IMG/VR virus record: IMGVR_UViG_3300037198_000018
Coordinates: 1-43,747 of that record
DNA: 43,747 nt
Source: a virus
Reading direction: 5' to 3' (one strand)
Shown here: positions 15,688 through 24,161 of the stretch, one piece after another
How the letters are laid out: each line of letters opens with the position of its first letter
Numbering within the stretch: position 1 is the stretch's first letter
Translations under genes and position numbers: made by a program
The notes under the pieces: model-generated
Database searches by the model: none
Seen by the model: only the letters and a program-made list of their open reading frames with translations
Told to the model about the DNA's origin: nothing

Positions 15688-18222
15688 TCAACTTGTTTTA
15701 TCAAACATCGGCACCGCAAACTTGGGCATCGGGATGATGTCGGCTGAGAAACGAGCGCCAAGAAACCTGGCCTGTCCGGTCATCACCAACTTGAACTGGA
15801 ACCAGAACCCTTCGCGCAATGGCCGGTCGTTGACCCTGTCGAAGACCGCTCCATCCGGCTCCGGCAGTCCGATGCGAGGACTGAATCCGGGGTCGCCCGG
15901 GGGAATATATTTTCGAGTCCATGAATGCCACGGAACCCAGTCCGTCCACTGGTCGGGCTTGTAAAATGCCTGGAACTGAACATCCCCCACAATCTCATCA
16001 ACGAAAATCTCCCCGTACTTCAGCCGGTGATAGTTTCTTTTTTCCGCCTTGCGGTCGTCAAAGTCCAGCACGGAAGTTTCAAATGAAACCTGGATGGGCT
16101 GGTTGCCGTTGTCAAAGTGAGCCGAGGTCGGGCCGTCCGATGGCAGGATTTCATGCAGCTCAATCTGGGTCAGGTCGGCGCTCAGGCAGACGGCGAAGCA
16201 GCGCTCCACCCCGCCAAAGAATCCACTGACCAGCTTCAGGACATTCAGGCCAGTCCACTGGCCGTCATACACAGAGTCCTCCTCGCCGCGCAGGGAGCAT
16301 ACCGGGTCGAAGTTCAACGCCACCAGCGAGGAGCAATACACGCCGCGAGTGGAGGCGGTCAGCCCGGTTCCTATGAGCGCCCGGTTATCAAACACCTTGA
16401 TGATGGCGTAATCAAGCAGGGACTGGTCTTCCAGCGCCAGCACTCGATTCATCTCCCGGCTGATGGGGGTATTGCTCCATCGGTTGTAGTCCAGCCGGGC
16501 CATCAGCAGCGAGCGGATTTGTCCGTCGGCGGAGCGGAAAATGATGTCTCCGTTGGTAAGCGCAACGGCTTCGTGGGAGCAGCCGCCGGCCCCCAGAAGT
16601 GCCTGGGTCAGCAACGGGGCGCTGACGGAGGCCCATTGCGTTCCGGGCGGAATCGCACACCCAAACACGCAGGTCGGGGTGAATATTTGGAGCGGCCCCT
16701 GACCAAGCGAAACGTCCAGTTGCGCCACAAACTCCATCGCCCTTATGTCGCCCACCGTCCCCGGAACCCGGAACAGGCCGCCGCCATTCAGAAACGAGTT
16801 CTGAGTGACTCTCAAGACCGAATCCCGGTAGTTATACTGGGGAGAGCCGCTGTCGCTGTCCACGATGTCCGAGGCCAGAAAGCTGATGCCGTCCGTCATG
16901 GATTCCCAGACCTGACCCAGACCGTAGGTAAGCGCGCGCCCGGCGGGAAGCTCAGGCAGGGTTAGTAAGGGGGTGTTCGTCGCAACCGAGTGGGGAGTGT
17001 CGTCAAGATTCTCGACGGTGATGGTCAGGCTGGAGACAGGCTGCGCGGTTCCGAACGAAACCACCCGGTATTGTCCACTCCCAATCCAGACAATGTCGCC
17101 GACGCTTCCAACGTAAGGCTTGGTGATGCCTACGCTTATTTCATTTCCAACAGGTTGGGCGGCGAATCCAGCAGCCAGAGTTCCCACGTTGCTGACCACC
17201 CCGGCAAGGCTGGCAATGGTGCAGATAAGTCCAGTCGATGGCATCACCGACTGTCCGAATGGATACACAAAGAAGAAAAATGAATCGTTCCCGGGCAGTG
17301 TTTTACCAGTATAGGTGTCGTAATTTCCATACGACCTTCCGGTAAAGGCAGCCACACCCCCAATGGTATAAGAAAACAATAGAGGAGTCCAGGGATACGG
17401 CCCTGTAGGAAATCCGGGCGGAAGTGCTCCGGTTGAGGTGGAGGTAACTGGGTATGCCTTGTGCCCCGACGAATCAGCATTAAATCTGGCACCCAAAGTA
17501 ACCCCGCCCACCACCCCCGGCATGATGAGCAAACTGTCTCCAACTGAATGGGACGCGCCGGTTTCAAACAGGCATTGAAGCGTCACTTGGGACGTTGCCG
17601 TGTTTCCGCCTACCGCTGTCACCACATAATGCGCCGAGCCGATGAGGATGGTCTGGTTCAGTGGGCCAGAGTAGCCCGGAGCCGCAACTGTTATATCGAC
17701 AGTGGTTCCGATGGTTGGTGCAGTGAATGCGGGGCCAACCTCGGCAAGCTGCTGGCCCGCCCCGTTTGAGCGGCGACTGGTTGACCCGTCGTAAAACACC
17801 GGCAGGTCAAGGCCGTTGTTAAATATCAGGAAGTTCTCCGCCTGCCTAATCCATGCCTGGGGTTGAGTGGCGGAGCTGGGGTCTCCGGGAATGGAGATTT
17901 CAGTTACGGCGCAGCCCCCTGCCGCATCCGGCGTGAAAAGAAACTGCAACCCGCCCACCTGCACGCCTATGGATTCGGCCCCGGAATCAGGCTTGTAGTA
18001 ACGAGCGCCCTGAAAAAGACCGGCCTGCAAATCATTGCGGACAGAATCGGAGGCGTAGCTGAGGTTGATGTTCGCATAGGCGGGCCGTGGTCTCAGGAAG
18101 TCCCCGCGCACCGTTGCATTGGAGGCGAACGCAAGCTGGGTATTGGGCAGAAGCAGCGGGTCAACCCCGCTGTCCATGCCCTTGGAGAAATTACCGAGCC
18201 TGTCAAATACCTCAGCGGGCAT
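15688..18222 (-). CDS. Tail nozzle-like structural protein with inserted beta modules
   Basis: An 844-residue protein starting at ATG 18222, one base after the preceding stop; a TTG at 18231 in the same frame is less likely. The N-terminus (GNFSKGMDSGVDPLLLPNTQ) resembles the start of podovirus nozzle/stabilisation proteins, where residues announce which positions keep their original sign of structure. Residues about 170-250 and 350-430 contain two copies of a beta module built around G-x-x-I-x-I-G-S-x-x-Y-x-V; related copies occur in the adjacent fibre gene. The C-terminal half is consistent with a beta-propeller. It would close or extend the tail tube. The role is inferred from size, position and N-terminal character. 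Confidence 0.65.
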   Translation of the reverse strand: MPAEVFDRLGNFSKGMDSGVDPLLLPNTQLAFASNATVRGDFLRPRPAYANINLSYASDSVRNDLQAGLFQGARYYKPDSGAESIGVQVGGLQFLFTPDAAGGCAVTEISIPGDPSSATQPQAWIRQAENFLIFNNGLDLPVFYDGSTSRRSNGAGQQLAEVGPAFTAPTIGTTVDITVAAPGYSGPLNQTILIGSAHYVVTAVGGNTATSQVTLQCLFETGASHSVGDSLLIMPGVVGGVTLGARFNADSSGHKAYPVTSTSTGALPPGFPTGPYPWTPLLFSYTIGGVAAFTGRSYGNYDTYTGKTLPGNDSFFFFVYPFGQSVMPSTGLICTIASLAGVVSNVGTLAAGFAAQPVGNEISVGITKPYVGSVGDIVWIGSGQYRVVSFGTAQPVSSLTITVENLDDTPHSVATNTPLLTLPELPAGRALTYGLGQVWESMTDGISFLASDIVDSDSGSPQYNYRDSVLRVTQNSFLNGGGLFRVPGTVGDIRAMEFVAQLDVSLGQGPLQIFTPTCVFGCAIPPGTQWASVSAPLLTQALLGAGGCSHEAVALTNGDIIFRSADGQIRSLLMARLDYNRWSNTPISREMNRVLALEDQSLLDYAIIKVFDNRALIGTGLTASTRGVYCSSLVALNFDPVCSLRGEEDSVYDGQWTGLNVLKLVSGFFGGVERCFAVCLSADLTQIELHEILPSDGPTSAHFDNGNQPIQVSFETSVLDFDDRKAEKRNYHRLKYGEIFVDEIVGDVQFQAFYKPDQWTDWVPWHSWTRKYIPPGDPGFSPRIGLPEPDGAVFDRVNDRPLREGFWFQFKLVMTGQARFLGARFSADIIPMPKFAVPMFDKTS

Positions 18223-18223
18223 A

Positions 18224-19219
18224 TTATCCAATTATTTGCCACGCAACAGTGTCGGTGCAGGCCGCAAGCGTGGCTCCGGCGGCGTTGATGGCCGTGATGG
18301 TGAATGAGCCGGGACTGCCCTGAACGATGGTGGCCACTTGGTATCCGGCGAAGGCGGTTCTCGTCCCGCCCGGAACAAGGAGGCTAACCACCACGACACT
18401 GGTGGTCACGTTGCTGGCGTCTTTGTAGATGGTGGCGGTGTTGACGGTGGCAATTCCATTAACAAGCTGGGCTGTCCCTGACTGCACTGGCTTGAGGGAA
18501 ACTGTCGGAGTCGGAGTGAGCGCCGGATAGGGCGTCGAGGTTCCAGTGCCGCCTTGGGCGATGCTCAGCGGGGTGGTTAACCCGGAGAGTCCGGTGATGT
18601 TTGAGTTGGCTCCGCTGGTGGCCAGTCCGCCGGTGGAAACGGGTGGGCCGCCCGGCGAAACGACTGACCCGGTGAGCGCAGTTCCGACCAGTATGTCGTT
18701 CGATGAGCCGATGTAAGTCAGGCTGCACAAAAGCTGGTTGGTTGGGGCAGCCGCCACGGTGTAGGTGAGCGGCCCTGCGATTACGATGGTCTGACCGACG
18801 GCCATCCAGAGCGAGTTAACCACCTGAATGGAGTAGGTGTTGCCAATCCCGCCAACCCCGGGAGCGGCCACTCCAGCGCGGAGGGTGGTGTAGGAGTTCT
18901 GCCCAGCCGCCCCGGGCGAGCCAACCGGCGTCACGATTGCGCCGTTGGCAATCAGTGTCCCCGTGGCCGAATCCCCCAGCGCATTGAGCCACCGCAAGGT
19001 GAGTTGGGTGATGTTGGCGCTGTTGCCGACAACCATGAAGGTTCCTAAATTGGTTCCATCGGAAACCACGACGATTACTCCATTGGCGGCCCAGATGGAG
19101 CTTTGGACGCTGGCCACGACCGTATTGTTCGCGGCGGGTATGGTGATGCTGGCAGTGGTCAGGGTGAACGCACTCTGGCCGGGCGCTCCGGGGATGTTGA
19201 CAGGAGGACAAGAGTTCAT
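18224..19219 (-). CDS. Modular tail fibre protein
   Basis: A 331-residue Gly/Thr/Ser/Val-rich fibre. It has two repeats, each introduced by a short collagen-like linker (GAPGQS near 11-16, GSPGAAGQ near 98-105), followed by a beta module with the pattern W-x-x-x-G-x-x-x-V/I and a V-x-P exit. A low-complexity linker with LSIAQGGTGTS, a motif common in phage tail fibres, precedes a C-terminal domain of about 90 residues ending TDTVAWQIIG that could be the receptor-binding tip. Unlike its neighbours it has no signal peptide. It lies between the LamG-like and nozzle-like genes. Confidence 0.75.
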   Translation of the reverse strand: MNSCPPVNIPGAPGQSAFTLTTASITIPAANNTVVASVQSSIWAANGVIVVVSDGTNLGTFMVVGNSANITQLTLRWLNALGDSATGTLIANGAIVTPVGSPGAAGQNSYTTLRAGVAAPGVGGIGNTYSIQVVNSLWMAVGQTIVIAGPLTYTVAAAPTNQLLCSLTYIGSSNDILVGTALTGSVVSPGGPPVSTGGLATSGANSNITGLSGLTTPLSIAQGGTGTSTPYPALTPTPTVSLKPVQSGTAQLVNGIATVNTATIYKDASNVTTSVVVVSLLVPGGTRTAFAGYQVATIVQGSPGSFTITAINAAGATLAACTDTVAWQIIG

Positions 19220-19221
19220 AA

Positions 19222-20046
19222 TTAAAGGGTGATGTTGTAGTTGGTTGAAAGCATGTGCTCGGTGTTGGTGACGGACAACAGGGACGCGTTCGTGCTGATG
19301 ATGAATCGGGCGATGTCACAATAAGACAGAAAAGAAGGCTCGATGCCAAGGCCGTTGAACCCCACATCAGTTCCGTTAGCACTGCTCCCGATGTCGGCTC
19401 CGTTCAATCTTATATTATTGGACGCTGAAAACCAGGAGACAGTTATCAGATTGAACCTGTTCGTCGGGAAAAGGGCGGTCGTGATATTGTAGTCGCCCGT
19501 CGCACCAGTAAAAAGGTTTGCGGGGTTGTGCTCCCCAAATAGACCTGGAGCACTAGTGGAGTTGGGGCTGTAATAAAATATCTGCCCCAATGACCAATCC
19601 CCTGACGCCACAGCCACCACCATATAAACAACCAGCGGGCAGGAGTGAACAAGGTTGGTATTGACTAAACTGTCCCCAGTGCCGCCGCTTAGTCCTCCCC
19701 CATAGGGGCTAGAAGCGTATCTCACAATAGAGTGCCCGTTGAGAATATTTGTCTCCAAGGCGGGTCGAACCGCTTGTGTGAAATTATATCCATTCCCGCT
19801 TTGGTCGTTCCATTGGCCTATCAAAGAGCCATTATTGGTGGCTGGAGTGATTCCTGAATCGGAGAAAACTCCTAAGTCGGCATTCAGGTCGAGAAGGTAG
19901 GGCGATGGATTGGTGACGACTGAGGCCGCGCCCCCCGACTGCTGGGCAAGAAACGCAATGTCGCCAAAAGTAAATGGCTGCCCAGAGCCAGGCGTAGCCG
20001 GGATAGCCAGAAAGCAAAACAGGACGAAGTGGAAAAGTCTGCTCAT
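19222..20046 (-). CDS. Secreted LamG-like fibre or surface protein
   Basis: A 274-residue protein from ATG 20046, which overlaps the stop of the collagen-like gene (ATGA). The start MSRLFHFVLFCFLAIPAT looks like a Sec signal peptide, with cleavage probably before residue 24. The body (about 50-270) has the pattern of a concanavalin/LamG-like sandwich: GSLIGQWNDQSGNGYNF, IVRYASS, then strands ending FNLITVSWFSASNNIRLNG. Such domains bind sugars or surface proteins. A host-binding role fits its place among fibres. An export signal on a phage structural protein is unusual, because virions assemble in the cytoplasm; it could instead be a secreted accessory protein. Confidence 0.75.
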   Translation of the reverse strand: MSRLFHFVLFCFLAIPATPGSGQPFTFGDIAFLAQQSGGAASVVTNPSPYLLDLNADLGVFSDSGITPATNNGSLIGQWNDQSGNGYNFTQAVRPALETNILNGHSIVRYASSPYGGGLSGGTGDSLVNTNLVHSCPLVVYMVVAVASGDWSLGQIFYYSPNSTSAPGLFGEHNPANLFTGATGDYNITTALFPTNRFNLITVSWFSASNNIRLNGADIGSSANGTDVGFNGLGIEPSFLSYCDIARFIISTNASLLSVTNTEHMLSTNYNITL

Positions 20047-20603
20047 TGCTGCTGCGCGGTGCAGATGTTTGTCCACGACCCGGTCAGGCAATCCACACTG
20101 ATGTAGGCCATCTTGCCTGGCAGAATGGATAAGCTGTTGGTGCTGATTGGGCCGTAAAATCTTGCCGCCGCCGTTATTGAAAAGTTGTTTGTGGCTGGCC
20201 CGGCGTTTGAAACTATAAGAGTTGACCAAGTGAAAGGCGATGGCGCAATGATGTTTGTCAAAGTTCCACTGCTGGAGATTTGGTTTATCCACCGGCCATT
20301 GTTCAGGGTCAATGTGCTGTCTGAGTACGTTGAGGTCGTAACCAGGTTTGTTCCACTAGGCCCGGCAGCTCCGGTCGCCCCAGTAGCCCCAGTAGCCCCG
20401 GCTGCCCCTGGCGACCCTGGCGCTCCGGGCGCTCCATTGGTGCCATTGATGCCGGGCAATCCGTTGGTTCCGGGCGGGCCTTGCGGCCCCGAAAACTGGT
20501 GGGTCTGCCAGAAGTTGTAAAGGTCTTGGAAGCTTACATAGGCCGCCCTTGCCGGGAGCAGCATGACCACAAACAGAACGATGAGGATGATTATTCTTTT
20601 CAT
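20043..20603 (-). CDS. Secreted collagen-like fibre protein
   Basis: A 186-residue protein. Residues 1-20 form a signal peptide (MKRIIILIVLFVVMLLPARA, with an ARA cleavage site). After a short helix-like segment come 16 uninterrupted Gly-x-y triplets (residues 39-86), including tandem GAP and GAT units, which should fold as a collagen triple helix. The remaining 100 residues are beta-rich (SDSTLTLNNGRWINQI onward) and may be the trimeric tip. Collagen repeats are common in phage fibres, the signal peptide is not. The gene is coupled to both neighbours by 4-bp overlaps. Confidence 0.85.
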   Translation of the reverse strand: MKRIIILIVLFVVMLLPARAAYVSFQDLYNFWQTHQFSGPQGPPGTNGLPGINGTNGAPGAPGSPGAAGATGATGATGAAGPSGTNLVTTSTYSDSTLTLNNGRWINQISSSGTLTNIIAPSPFTWSTLIVSNAGPATNNFSITAAARFYGPISTNSLSILPGKMAYISVDCLTGSWTNICTAQQQ

Positions 20604-20803
20604 TTCCAGGATTGGGATGATGGGTTCCAGACATAGCCCGCGCCAGCGCCGTTATCCTCGAATATCACCGCCCTCATTGAGGGGTAGGGAGGTACGATTC
20701 CCTGCGAGGCCGGGTCTCCCAGCGTGACATCGTAATACATGATGGGGTTCGCTGGCTGCGACTGCACCCCCGGCGGGCAGCATTCGTCGTAAAGCTGGCT
20801 CAT
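20600..20803 (-). CDS. Small fibre-associated hypothetical protein
   Basis: A 67-residue protein starting at ATG 20803 (MSQLYDECCPPG); the longer form from 20821 is less likely. It is the first gene of the leftward tail operon and overlaps the collagen-like gene by 4 bp. The C-terminus AGYVWNPSSQSWK resembles the short W-x-x-x-x-x-x-W endings of carbohydrate-binding or fibre-tip modules, similar to the ending of the gene at 27302-27559. It may be an adhesion accessory. No family was recognised. Confidence 0.6.
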   Translation of the reverse strand: MSQLYDECCPPGVQSQPANPIMYYDVTLGDPASQGIVPPYPSMRAVIFEDNGAGAGYVWNPSSQSWK

Positions 20804-20865
20804 GCGACAACGGTAGCCCAAACAATCAGGTTTTCAACTTAAATCAGATGTGGTAGGGTTGGGCT
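20804..20865. promoter_or_regulatory. Divergent intergenic region between tail operon and terminase
   Basis: A 62-bp gap separates the leftward tail operon from the rightward terminase gene, so promoters for one or both should lie here or in the adjacent coding ends. On the minus strand TTGAAA followed after 16 bases by TACCGT is a weak sigma70-like candidate. No convincing plus-strand promoter was seen, and the GTG start of terminase has only a poor GGG-type ribosome-binding site. Confidence 0.3.
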
Positions 20866-22689
20866 GTGGCAGGAAAAATACGATACGGTCTTCAGTTCAG
20901 CCAGGGCGCATCCGACGTGGACGTTGAAATCGAGATGATTAAGCGCGGCGGCCAGTGGACTGGAAAGCAGGGTCAGGCCATTGGCAACGGCATGTTCTGG
21001 CACTTCAAACAGCTTGAGACCCTGCTCTACGGCGAGGCCAAGATTTGGCACGAATGGAACGAGCTGCAACTGAAGGAGTACCTGACCCACCGCACCATCG
21101 GCATCCTTGGCCCATCCAGCAGCGGCAAGACTAACGGGGCCGCCACCGACGTTCTGGCTGACTGGTATTGCTTTCCGGCCTGCACCACCGTCCTGATTTG
21201 CTCCACCACGACCGAGCGACTTCAAGACCGCATCTTCGGGGAAATCAAGAAGTACCACCGGCTGGCAAAGAGCCGATGGCCAAACCTTCCGGGGCACCTA
21301 ATCGAGGGCCGACTCCGCATTGTGAACGACTCCCGGATGGAGGTCACGGACGGACGCGACTTCCGAAACGGCATCATCGGCGTCCCCTTCAAACGCGGAG
21401 GAAACTTTCAAGGACTGGAGGACTTCATCGGCATCAAGAACAAGCGCATGAGGATGATTGCCGACGAGCTGCAAATGCTACCGGCATCGTTTATGATGGC
21501 CATTTCCAACCTCGACAAGAACCCGGATTTGAAGGTGGTGGGGCTGGGGAACCCCAAGGAGACCACGGACGCGCTGGGCTGCTTCTGTGAGCCTGCATTC
21601 AAGCTGGGTGGCTGGGATGGCGGCATTGACCAGATTCCCAAGACCAAGACGTGGGAGACCCGCAGGCCCGACGGCATCTGCATCCAGTTCGTCGGCACGG
21701 ACTCCCCCAATCTGGACGGACATCTGGGCATCCCCCTCATCACCCAGGAGGCGATTGACCGGGACATCGCCCAATACGGCAGGGACTCGCTCCAGTTCAC
21801 CATGATGAACATGGGCATGATGCCGCGCGGACAAGGGAGCCGACGGGTCATCACCCGCCAGCTCTGCCTCAAGAACCACGCGATGGACGAACCCAACTGG
21901 CTGAACTCCAACCAGACCAGCGCGGCCTTTCTGGATGCGGCCTATGGCGGAGTGGGCGGCGACCGCTGCATCTTTGGTGTGCTGAAGTTCGGGCAGGAGG
22001 CCGAGCCGATTGACCCCTCAGACCTGCTTTACAACATCGTCAACCAGAAGACCGCCAGCAACCGGCACCGCCAAATCGTGGCCCTGAACGAAATCACCCT
22101 CGTCCCCATCAACGTCCAGATTGACGTGGAAGTGACCGACCAGATTGTGAACTACGTCCAGTCCCAGTGCGTCACCCGGAACATCCCGCCCCAGAACTTC
22201 TTCTTCGACTCCGGCATGAGGACGGCGCTGGTCAGCAGCTTTGCCCGGCTCTGGTCTCCCCAGACCAACCCGATTGATTGCGGCGGCACACCCACCGACC
22301 GGCTGGTGTCAGCCCAGATTCAGATTCCGGCCAACAAGTATTACCGCAAGCTGATAACTGAGCTTTGGTTCCGGGTGCGGCTGGCCATTGAAGCCGGTCA
22401 GTTCAGGGGAATGAGGGACGCGGTGATGACCGAGGGCTGCGCGCGCGAATGGAAGATGGTCGGGAACAACCTGATTGAGGTTGAAACCAAGCAGGAGATG
22501 AAGCTGAAAATCGGGCGCTCTCCCGACATGTTTGACGCGCTGTGCATCGGGCTTGAGGGGGCCGCCCGGCTGGGGTTCGTCGTGGACAACGCCCTTTCCG
22601 CAAAGCACGTCGAGAAGGACAGTGCTTGGAAGAAAATCCTCAGGGAGAAGTCGGCGGTCGCGTGGAAGGAAGGCTGCCTCGAAGACTGA
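20866..22689 (+). CDS. terL: Terminase large subunit
   Basis: A 607-residue packaging motor that pumps DNA into the prohead and cuts it. The ATPase has Walker A GPSSSGKT (82-89) and Walker B MRMIADE with D200 and E201. The nuclease has the RNase H-like acids D357 (AAFLDAAYGG), D448 (NFFFDSG) and D554/D557 in GRSPDMFDAL. The motifs are in the expected order and the length is normal. The GTG at 20866 is the best start, since an internal Met at 25 would shorten the N-terminus. It is the only plus-strand gene between two long minus-strand operons; no small terminase subunit was recognised nearby. Confidence 0.94.
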   Translation: MAGKIRYGLQFSQGASDVDVEIEMIKRGGQWTGKQGQAIGNGMFWHFKQLETLLYGEAKIWHEWNELQLKEYLTHRTIGILGPSSSGKTNGAATDVLADWYCFPACTTVLICSTTTERLQDRIFGEIKKYHRLAKSRWPNLPGHLIEGRLRIVNDSRMEVTDGRDFRNGIIGVPFKRGGNFQGLEDFIGIKNKRMRMIADELQMLPASFMMAISNLDKNPDLKVVGLGNPKETTDALGCFCEPAFKLGGWDGGIDQIPKTKTWETRRPDGICIQFVGTDSPNLDGHLGIPLITQEAIDRDIAQYGRDSLQFTMMNMGMMPRGQGSRRVITRQLCLKNHAMDEPNWLNSNQTSAAFLDAAYGGVGGDRCIFGVLKFGQEAEPIDPSDLLYNIVNQKTASNRHRQIVALNEITLVPINVQIDVEVTDQIVNYVQSQCVTRNIPPQNFFFDSGMRTALVSSFARLWSPQTNPIDCGGTPTDRLVSAQIQIPANKYYRKLITELWFRVRLAIEAGQFRGMRDAVMTEGCAREWKMVGNNLIEVETKQEMKLKIGRSPDMFDALCIGLEGAARLGFVVDNALSAKHVEKDSAWKKILREKSAVAWKEGCLED

Positions 22690-22691
22690 AG

Positions 22692-22727
22692 GGCCGGAGC
22701 GGGCAAAATCATAATCCCACCCCGGCC
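22692..22727. terminator. Hairpin between convergent genes
   Basis: An inverted repeat, GGCCGG (22692-22697) and CCGGCC (22722-22727), with additional GGG/CCC pairing inside and an AT-rich loop, lies just after the terminase stop and before the end of the opposing membrane-protein gene. Placement suggests a two-way terminator. Neither side has a strong T-run, so it may depend on other factors. Confidence 0.45.
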
Positions 22728-22746
22728 AGTTCCACTAACCCCAAAG

Positions 22747-22878
22747 TTACTTCACCAGCGCGTTCACAGCCAGCAACAGCACGGCCACCGCCAAAAGCGG
22801 CCAAGCTGGTTTCACCATCCCCGCAACCGCAAGGACTAAGGCCAGCACCGGAAGAATGATATGGATATTTTCGGTCAT
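22747..22878 (-). CDS. 43-residue membrane peptide
   Basis: A short open frame from ATG 22878 to TAA at 22747. The product is almost entirely hydrophobic: IHIILPVLALVLAVAGMV (about 5-22), a short polar turn KPAW, then PLLAVAVLLLAVNALV (27-42), giving two short membrane helices in a hairpin. It is the last gene of the long leftward operon and follows other membrane proteins. A holin-like or antiholin-like role is possible but unproven. The clean hydrophobic pattern and its fit in the operon support a real gene. Confidence 0.55.
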   Translation of the reverse strand: MTENIHIILPVLALVLAVAGMVKPAWPLLAVAVLLLAVNALVK

Positions 22879-22893
22879 AATAATTGTGGCGCG

Positions 22894-23121
22894 TTACTTC
22901 GCGGCGGGAGGCGGCGTAAGGTCGGCTGCGACCTTTGTGGCGACCGTTCCGCCGAGGGCATTCAACTGGTCAATCTCCGGCTGGAGGTCGGCCCCGCCAG
23001 CGCTGGCCTGAATTGCGGCTATGATGGGAGCTAGGGCGGTTTCAACTGCGGTTTCAATGGCAGCGGGCAATGCTGCGATTACTGTGTCGAGGTCTGCTTT
23101 TGTAGCCATAAGTTTGCTCAT
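22894..23121 (-). CDS. Small helical hypothetical protein
   Basis: A 75-residue protein starting MSKLMATKADL at 23121, or at the second Met at 23109. A longer frame upstream would overlap the next gene and has no protein-like sequence. The body is Ala/Ile-rich and amphipathic (IAALPAAIETAVETALAPII) and suggests a helical bundle or coiled coil. The C-terminus is Pro-rich. It sits in the block of small membrane-associated genes. The family was not recognised. Confidence 0.55.
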   Translation of the reverse strand: MSKLMATKADLDTVIAALPAAIETAVETALAPIIAAIQASAGGADLQPEIDQLNALGGTVATKVAADLTPPPAAK

Positions 23122-23194
23122 TTCAATCAAGTCGTTTTTGGTTGCTGGAAGGCAGCGTGACCTGAACCACTGCCAGCCAGATGAAATTGACATA

Positions 23195-23428
23195 TCAGAC
23201 AAGAGCCAACATCGCAATGCCCTGCGGACTTGCGGGGTCAATGCCTGCGGCAATGAGCTGAAGCCTCATGCGGTCTTTTGCGGTCTGCGTTAGGGACGCG
23301 CTCAGGGCGGCCCATTCAGCCGAGGTGACAGAACCGTTGGTTTCCCACTTTGCGATTAGCGCCGTGATTAGTTGCACCGCCGACGGCCCGAAAGTCGTCA
23401 ACAGGGCGATGATAAGTGATACTGGCAT
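23195..23428 (-). CDS. Small hydrophobic hypothetical protein
   Basis: A 77-residue protein with a hydrophobic first third (SLIIALLTTFGPSAVQLITA) and an amphipathic rest that includes SAEWAALSASL. The pattern of a hydrophobic N-terminus followed by W-containing helices is common among small phage proteins near lysis genes. It is separated by one base from the lipoprotein gene upstream. It may associate with the membrane, but it lacks a clear second transmembrane helix. No specific function is assigned. Confidence 0.6.
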   Translation of the reverse strand: MPVSLIIALLTTFGPSAVQLITALIAKWETNGSVTSAEWAALSASLTQTAKDRMRLQLIAAGIDPASPQGIAMLALV

Positions 23429-23429
23429 A

Positions 23430-23795
23430 TTATTTCTTGGTTGTGGCTTCGATGTTTTGAATCAGGCTTCCGAGGGCGGTGGCCTCGACGATTAAACTTG
23501 ATGGGGCAAGCGCATTCGTCCCGTACTCCGAGGCAGCCGCAGCCAGCCTGCCAGCGGCCTGAAGGTCATTAAATCCCTTGGCCACAATCGGGACTCCGTT
23601 CGTTGTAACAGTCCCCTTGATGACCAGTGTGAAGTAGTCGTCCACGGCAAGGGTGGCCGTTTGTTCCACCGAAAAGATGGTGTTGTAGGCCGTGCGCTGC
23701 GATGAGGATGAGCAGCCGACAATGGCGGTTGATGCACAGAAACCCACCAGCATGATGCAGGTGGCGATTGCGAATGATTTCAGGAGTGTTTTCAT
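23430..23795 (-). CDS. Putative lipoprotein
   Basis: A 121-residue protein with a lipoprotein-type signal peptide: basic MKTLLK, hydrophobic core, and lipobox IVGC (25-28) with C28 as the modified cysteine, followed by a Ser-rich linker. The mature part of about 93 residues is helical (VEQTATLAVDDYFTLVIKG). It overlaps the upstream membrane-protein gene by 4 bp. Phage lipoproteins next to membrane proteins are often outer-membrane spanins, but this one is longer and less Pro-rich than usual, so it may have another envelope role, such as blocking superinfection. Confidence 0.7.
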   Translation of the reverse strand: MKTLLKSFAIATCIMLVGFCASTAIVGCSSSSQRTAYNTIFSVEQTATLAVDDYFTLVIKGTVTTNGVPIVAKGFNDLQAAGRLAAAASEYGTNALAPSSLIVEATALGSLIQNIEATTKK

Positions 23796-24124
23796 GGTTT
23801 GGGTATTGCTGCGGTCGGGGTTGGGGGGTTGGTTGCGGAGGGTGCCGCAAGCGGACTGGCACCCTTCTGGTTAATCTGGTCAACTGCGGCAGCCACATTG
23901 TTCACAATCGAGGCGTCTGCTGCAAACCAAGAGGTCATGGCTGTTCCCACCACCCCAAGAACAACGCCAGCCAATGTTATCCACCAAATGGCCAGAAGGA
24001 TGGAGGCTGGAATTACGTTTGAGGCGGGCAGCAGTTGGGTGAGCTGGGCCAGTATTCCCGTGCCCGCCAGCGCCTTACCAACAGATGAGAGCAGGCCGCC
24101 GATGGTTGTTTTGGAATGAGTCAT
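23792..24124 (-). CDS. Membrane protein, candidate holin
   Basis: A 110-residue protein with a soluble amphipathic N-terminus, a strong membrane helix at about 40-66 (IPASILLAIWWITLAGVVLGVVG), a following amphipathic helix and a Pro/Ala/Thr-rich tail. Size, membrane character and neighbours (lipoprotein, other small membrane proteins) fit a holin, though only one clear transmembrane helix is seen and no holin family signature was recognised. It may instead anchor another envelope protein. It overlaps the lipoprotein gene by 4 bp. Confidence 0.55.
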   Translation of the reverse strand: MTHSKTTIGGLLSSVGKALAGTGILAQLTQLLPASNVIPASILLAIWWITLAGVVLGVVGTAMTSWFAADASIVNNVAAAVDQINQKGASPLAAPSATNPPTPTAAIPKP

Positions 24125-24161
24125 AGTTTTAAGTTAGCTCTGTTTTCAGGATAGTCAAATA

